From the NCBI GenBank assembly GCA_025924315.1, contig JAICIO010000042.1, positions 1-44,376 of the forward strand: 44,376 nt of DNA, written 5' to 3'. The position numbers and the translations under genes were made by a program. Below the pieces are notes generated by a model, which was given only the letters and a program-made list of their open reading frames with translations, was not told where the DNA came from and ran no database searches. Positions 42,992-44,376 of this stretch are shown in pieces; the first letter of the stretch is position 1; each line of letters opens with the position of its first letter. Source of the DNA: Phycisphaerae bacterium (GTDB lineage: Bacteria > Planctomycetota > Phycisphaerae > Tepidisphaerales > Tepidisphaeraceae).

Positions 42992-43084
42992 ATGAGCGAG
43001 GAGCGTCACATTTGGACACGAGGATCAGACTCCATGCATAATCGCCGCGATGGGATGAGGCTTTACCAGGTAGAGGCCGGATGA
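42992..43084 (+). CDS. Possible 30-residue leader gene
   Basis: The frame MSEERHIWTRGSDS...QVEAG runs from the ATG at 42992, with GGAG seven bases upstream. Its stop TGA overlaps the ATG of the following lipoprotein gene (ATGA at 43081-43084), as in a translationally coupled leader. The peptide itself has no known motif. Good spacing and overlap are the only support. Confidence 0.3.
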   Translation: MSEERHIWTRGSDSMHNRRDGMRLYQVEAG

Positions 43085-43698
43085 TCGACCAACCACAACC
43101 GCGGCGGATGCTGAGTGCGGAAGAAAGCGGGGCGCGTTCTATCCCGCGAGCTCGGAAGTGCTCATTGATGTTGTTGGCAATTCTTCTGGTCGCGGGCTGT
43201 CACGACCGCGAACCCGACATTTATGCGCCCGTCCGCGAATTGAACTGGAATAATCCCAAGCTGGTGGCGATGCGAGACATGCTGGAGCCGCTCACGCGCG
43301 AATTGATTCGAGAGGAGGAGCAAGCACGAGGCAGGCCGAAGGTGGTCAAGTACATGATCTCGATCGAGCCTCGACTGTCGAAAGGTTATGCGATAAGCGG
43401 AGACGGACGCACCAACGCGTGGGGCACGGGAATCTACGTTGGCTGGTCGTTCCAATGTACGGCAGAAACGATTGACCGATCCGACACCGCAGTGGTCGAC
43501 TATGCGTTGATCGGCGCGAACGGAGACCTATACATCGGCAGCGACCTCTATCTCTGGCGCGATGGCCGGTGGATATCCGCCGCTGACTACTCCGGTCAGT
43601 GGCTGGACGAACACGATCCCGCAACAGCGCGCAAACTCCGTGAGCTCCAAGGCATTTCTCGCAAACCGACGTCGGCGACGGCTCAATCCGCCGACTGA
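43081..43698 (+). CDS. Hypothetical lipoprotein
   Basis: 205 residues from the ATG at 43081, with AGAGG four bases upstream. The lipobox LVAG before Cys40 follows an unusually long N-region; an internal ATG at the LMLLAIL segment would give a normal lipoprotein signal and may be the true start. The mature part has helical and beta segments with no known motif (VRELNWNNPKLVAMRDMLEPLTREL, GIYVGWSFQCTAETIDRSDTAVVDYALIG, YLWRDGRWISAADYSGQW). Function unknown. Confidence 0.65.
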   Translation: MIDQPQPRRMLSAEESGARSIPRARKCSLMLLAILLVAGCHDREPDIYAPVRELNWNNPKLVAMRDMLEPLTRELIREEEQARGRPKVVKYMISIEPRLSKGYAISGDGRTNAWGTGIYVGWSFQCTAETIDRSDTAVVDYALIGANGDLYIGSDLYLWRDGRWISAADYSGQWLDEHDPATARKLRELQGISRKPTSATAQSAD

Positions 43699-43740
43699 AG
43701 AGTGAAACGACGAGGGTGGCGGAGTAGCGGGGAGTCTCCT

Positions 43741-43992
43741 CTAGATGGGCTCAGATTCCTGACGCACTGCGCGATAGCGTTGGATTGCGAAATAGGTTTC
43801 GAAGCAAGCGAGCAGTACCCAAGGCAGCAGATTAATTGCCAACGGAAAAATCAAATAACCCCAAACCGCGCCGCCGGGGACGATGAGTTTCGATTCATAC
43901 GCGACGGTCGTGAGTGCGCAACCGAGGGCGGCGCCCATGGCCAGTCCGCGAAAGCTGTAGTACCAATTCGGGTAGTCCGGTTTCGAAGTCAT
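43741..43992 (-). CDS. Small membrane protein
   Basis: 83 residues with two hydrophobic segments (GLAMGAALGCALTTVAY and WGYLIFPLAINLLPWVLLACFETYFAI), both likely membrane-spanning, and short hydrophilic ends. No known family. It faces the lipoprotein gene tail to tail. Codon third positions look coding, and the start ATG at 43992 lacks a strong ribosome-binding site. Confidence 0.55.
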   Translation of the reverse strand: MTSKPDYPNWYYSFRGLAMGAALGCALTTVAYESKLIVPGGAVWGYLIFPLAINLLPWVLLACFETYFAIQRYRAVRQESEPI

Positions 43993-44240
43993 CAGTCGTG
44001 AAGCTTAAGGCGCGAATTCAGAATATCCAGCAATCTCGTCGGCCGGATGTGGAACGACGCGGGTGGCCGAGTAGCCGCGCTTTAGCGAGGCTTGCGGCGG
44101 CGCTGGGCGTCTTGGCGATTTGTCTCCGCGAGCCACTGCTCCCTTGTTTGCCGGGTAAGAAATAAAGCAGACAGGACGGGCAGTGTCCTCTATTCTGTGG
44201 GCGTAATCCTGCGACTGCGGCTCCGATCTCGCACGTAGAG
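43993..44240. other. Gene-free stretch with degenerate repeat
   Basis: No credible gene is seen. GGAACGACGCGGGTGGCCGA (about 44051-44070) resembles GAAACGACGAGGGTGGCGGA (about 43703-43722) downstream of the lipoprotein gene, a possible dispersed repeat pair flanking the small membrane protein gene. Confidence 0.4.
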
Positions 44241-44342
44241 ATGCCGCCCGGACTTCGGCGAGCTCAGTCGAGTCGCGCTTCGCTCTGGGACGGCCGTGAG
44301 TATGACCTCCACGGCCGTCCCAGCGCGAAGCGGCGGGCGGCA
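44241..44342. repeat. Inverted repeat ATGCCGCCCG...CGGGCGGCAT
   Basis: Outer ten-base arms (44241-44250 and 44333-44342) are complementary. Inside, GGGACGGCCGTG (44287-44298) pairs perfectly with CACGGCCGTCCC (44310-44321), and CGCTTCGC with GCGCGAAGCG near it. Reading frames through this stretch are repeat artefacts. Confidence 0.7.
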
Positions 44343-44376
44343 TTCTTCATTCTTCTTGAATCAGGCAGATTTACTC

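Noticed and set aside
43914-44165. An 83-residue plus-strand frame
   Set aside because: It is antisense to the small membrane protein gene and continues through degenerate repeat DNA.
44005-44343. A 112-residue minus-strand frame at the right edge
   Set aside because: It passes through a palindrome, is Arg/Ala-rich, and has no motif or ribosome-binding site.

Overview
The window reads as GC-rich bacterial chromosome from a planctomycete, most likely class Phycisphaerae (Tepidisphaerales-like). The taxonomic hints are protein styles rather than a marker gene: a membrane protein ending in a CPRCGYDL...CPECG zinc ribbon, a pseudopilin with an H...DG tail, an ECF sigma factor with a membrane anchor and exported domain, several exported HEAT-repeat proteins, a heparan-glucosaminide acetyltransferase-like membrane protein, a sialate O-acetylesterase and a DUF4832-type lipoprotein. 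No phage, integrase, transposase or CRISPR array was seen. There is one tRNA (Val, anticodon CAC).

Layout. 1-1145: word-repeat DNA and a zinc-ribbon membrane protein. 1197-4126 (+): a lipoprotein of glycosidase-like fold and a sialate O-acetylesterase. 11201-4108 (-): a tightly overlapping five-gene operon in the order exported HEAT protein, exported VWA protein, iron-type substrate-binding lipoprotein, fused ABC permease, ABC ATPase. Diverging from it at 11297 is a membrane-anchored HEAT/pentaheme cytochrome c. 12845-19460: DNA polymerase IV, a Tat-exported beta-propeller-like protein, a family 9-like glycosyltransferase, an unrecognised exported protein, a cardiolipin synthase-like enzyme, tRNA-Val and a MutT-like Nudix protein. 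19626-23111: a consensus promoter and strong terminator ahead of a PyrK-like flavoprotein, then a pseudopilin coupled to a membrane-tethered ECF sigma factor. 23224-28691: a Gfo/Idh/MocA oxidoreductase, a TraB/GumN-like protein, a compact cassette of four small genes (HEAT, possible ADP-ribosyltransferase fold, HAD, HEAT) and the acetyltransferase-like protein. 29128-41273 (+): a long peptide-transport locus with two substrate-binding proteins, two permease pairs and a single OppD/OppF ATPase pair, plus a small membrane protein. 41609-43992: a PilZ protein, a metallophosphoesterase and small envelope proteins.

Two themes stand out. First, export and import modules are translationally coupled to scaffold-like proteins: HEAT and VWA proteins with an iron-type ABC transporter, and an exported ARM/HEAT-like protein at the head of the double Opp locus. 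Second, nearly every gap longer than about 70 bp holds a large imperfect inverted repeat built from short repeated words, each with different words. The most elaborate, at 33142-33507, nests three unrelated repeat families inside one another between oppB and oppC.

Starts were chosen from ribosome-binding sites, overlaps and signal peptides. Functions come from motif recognition by eye, and no database search was possible.
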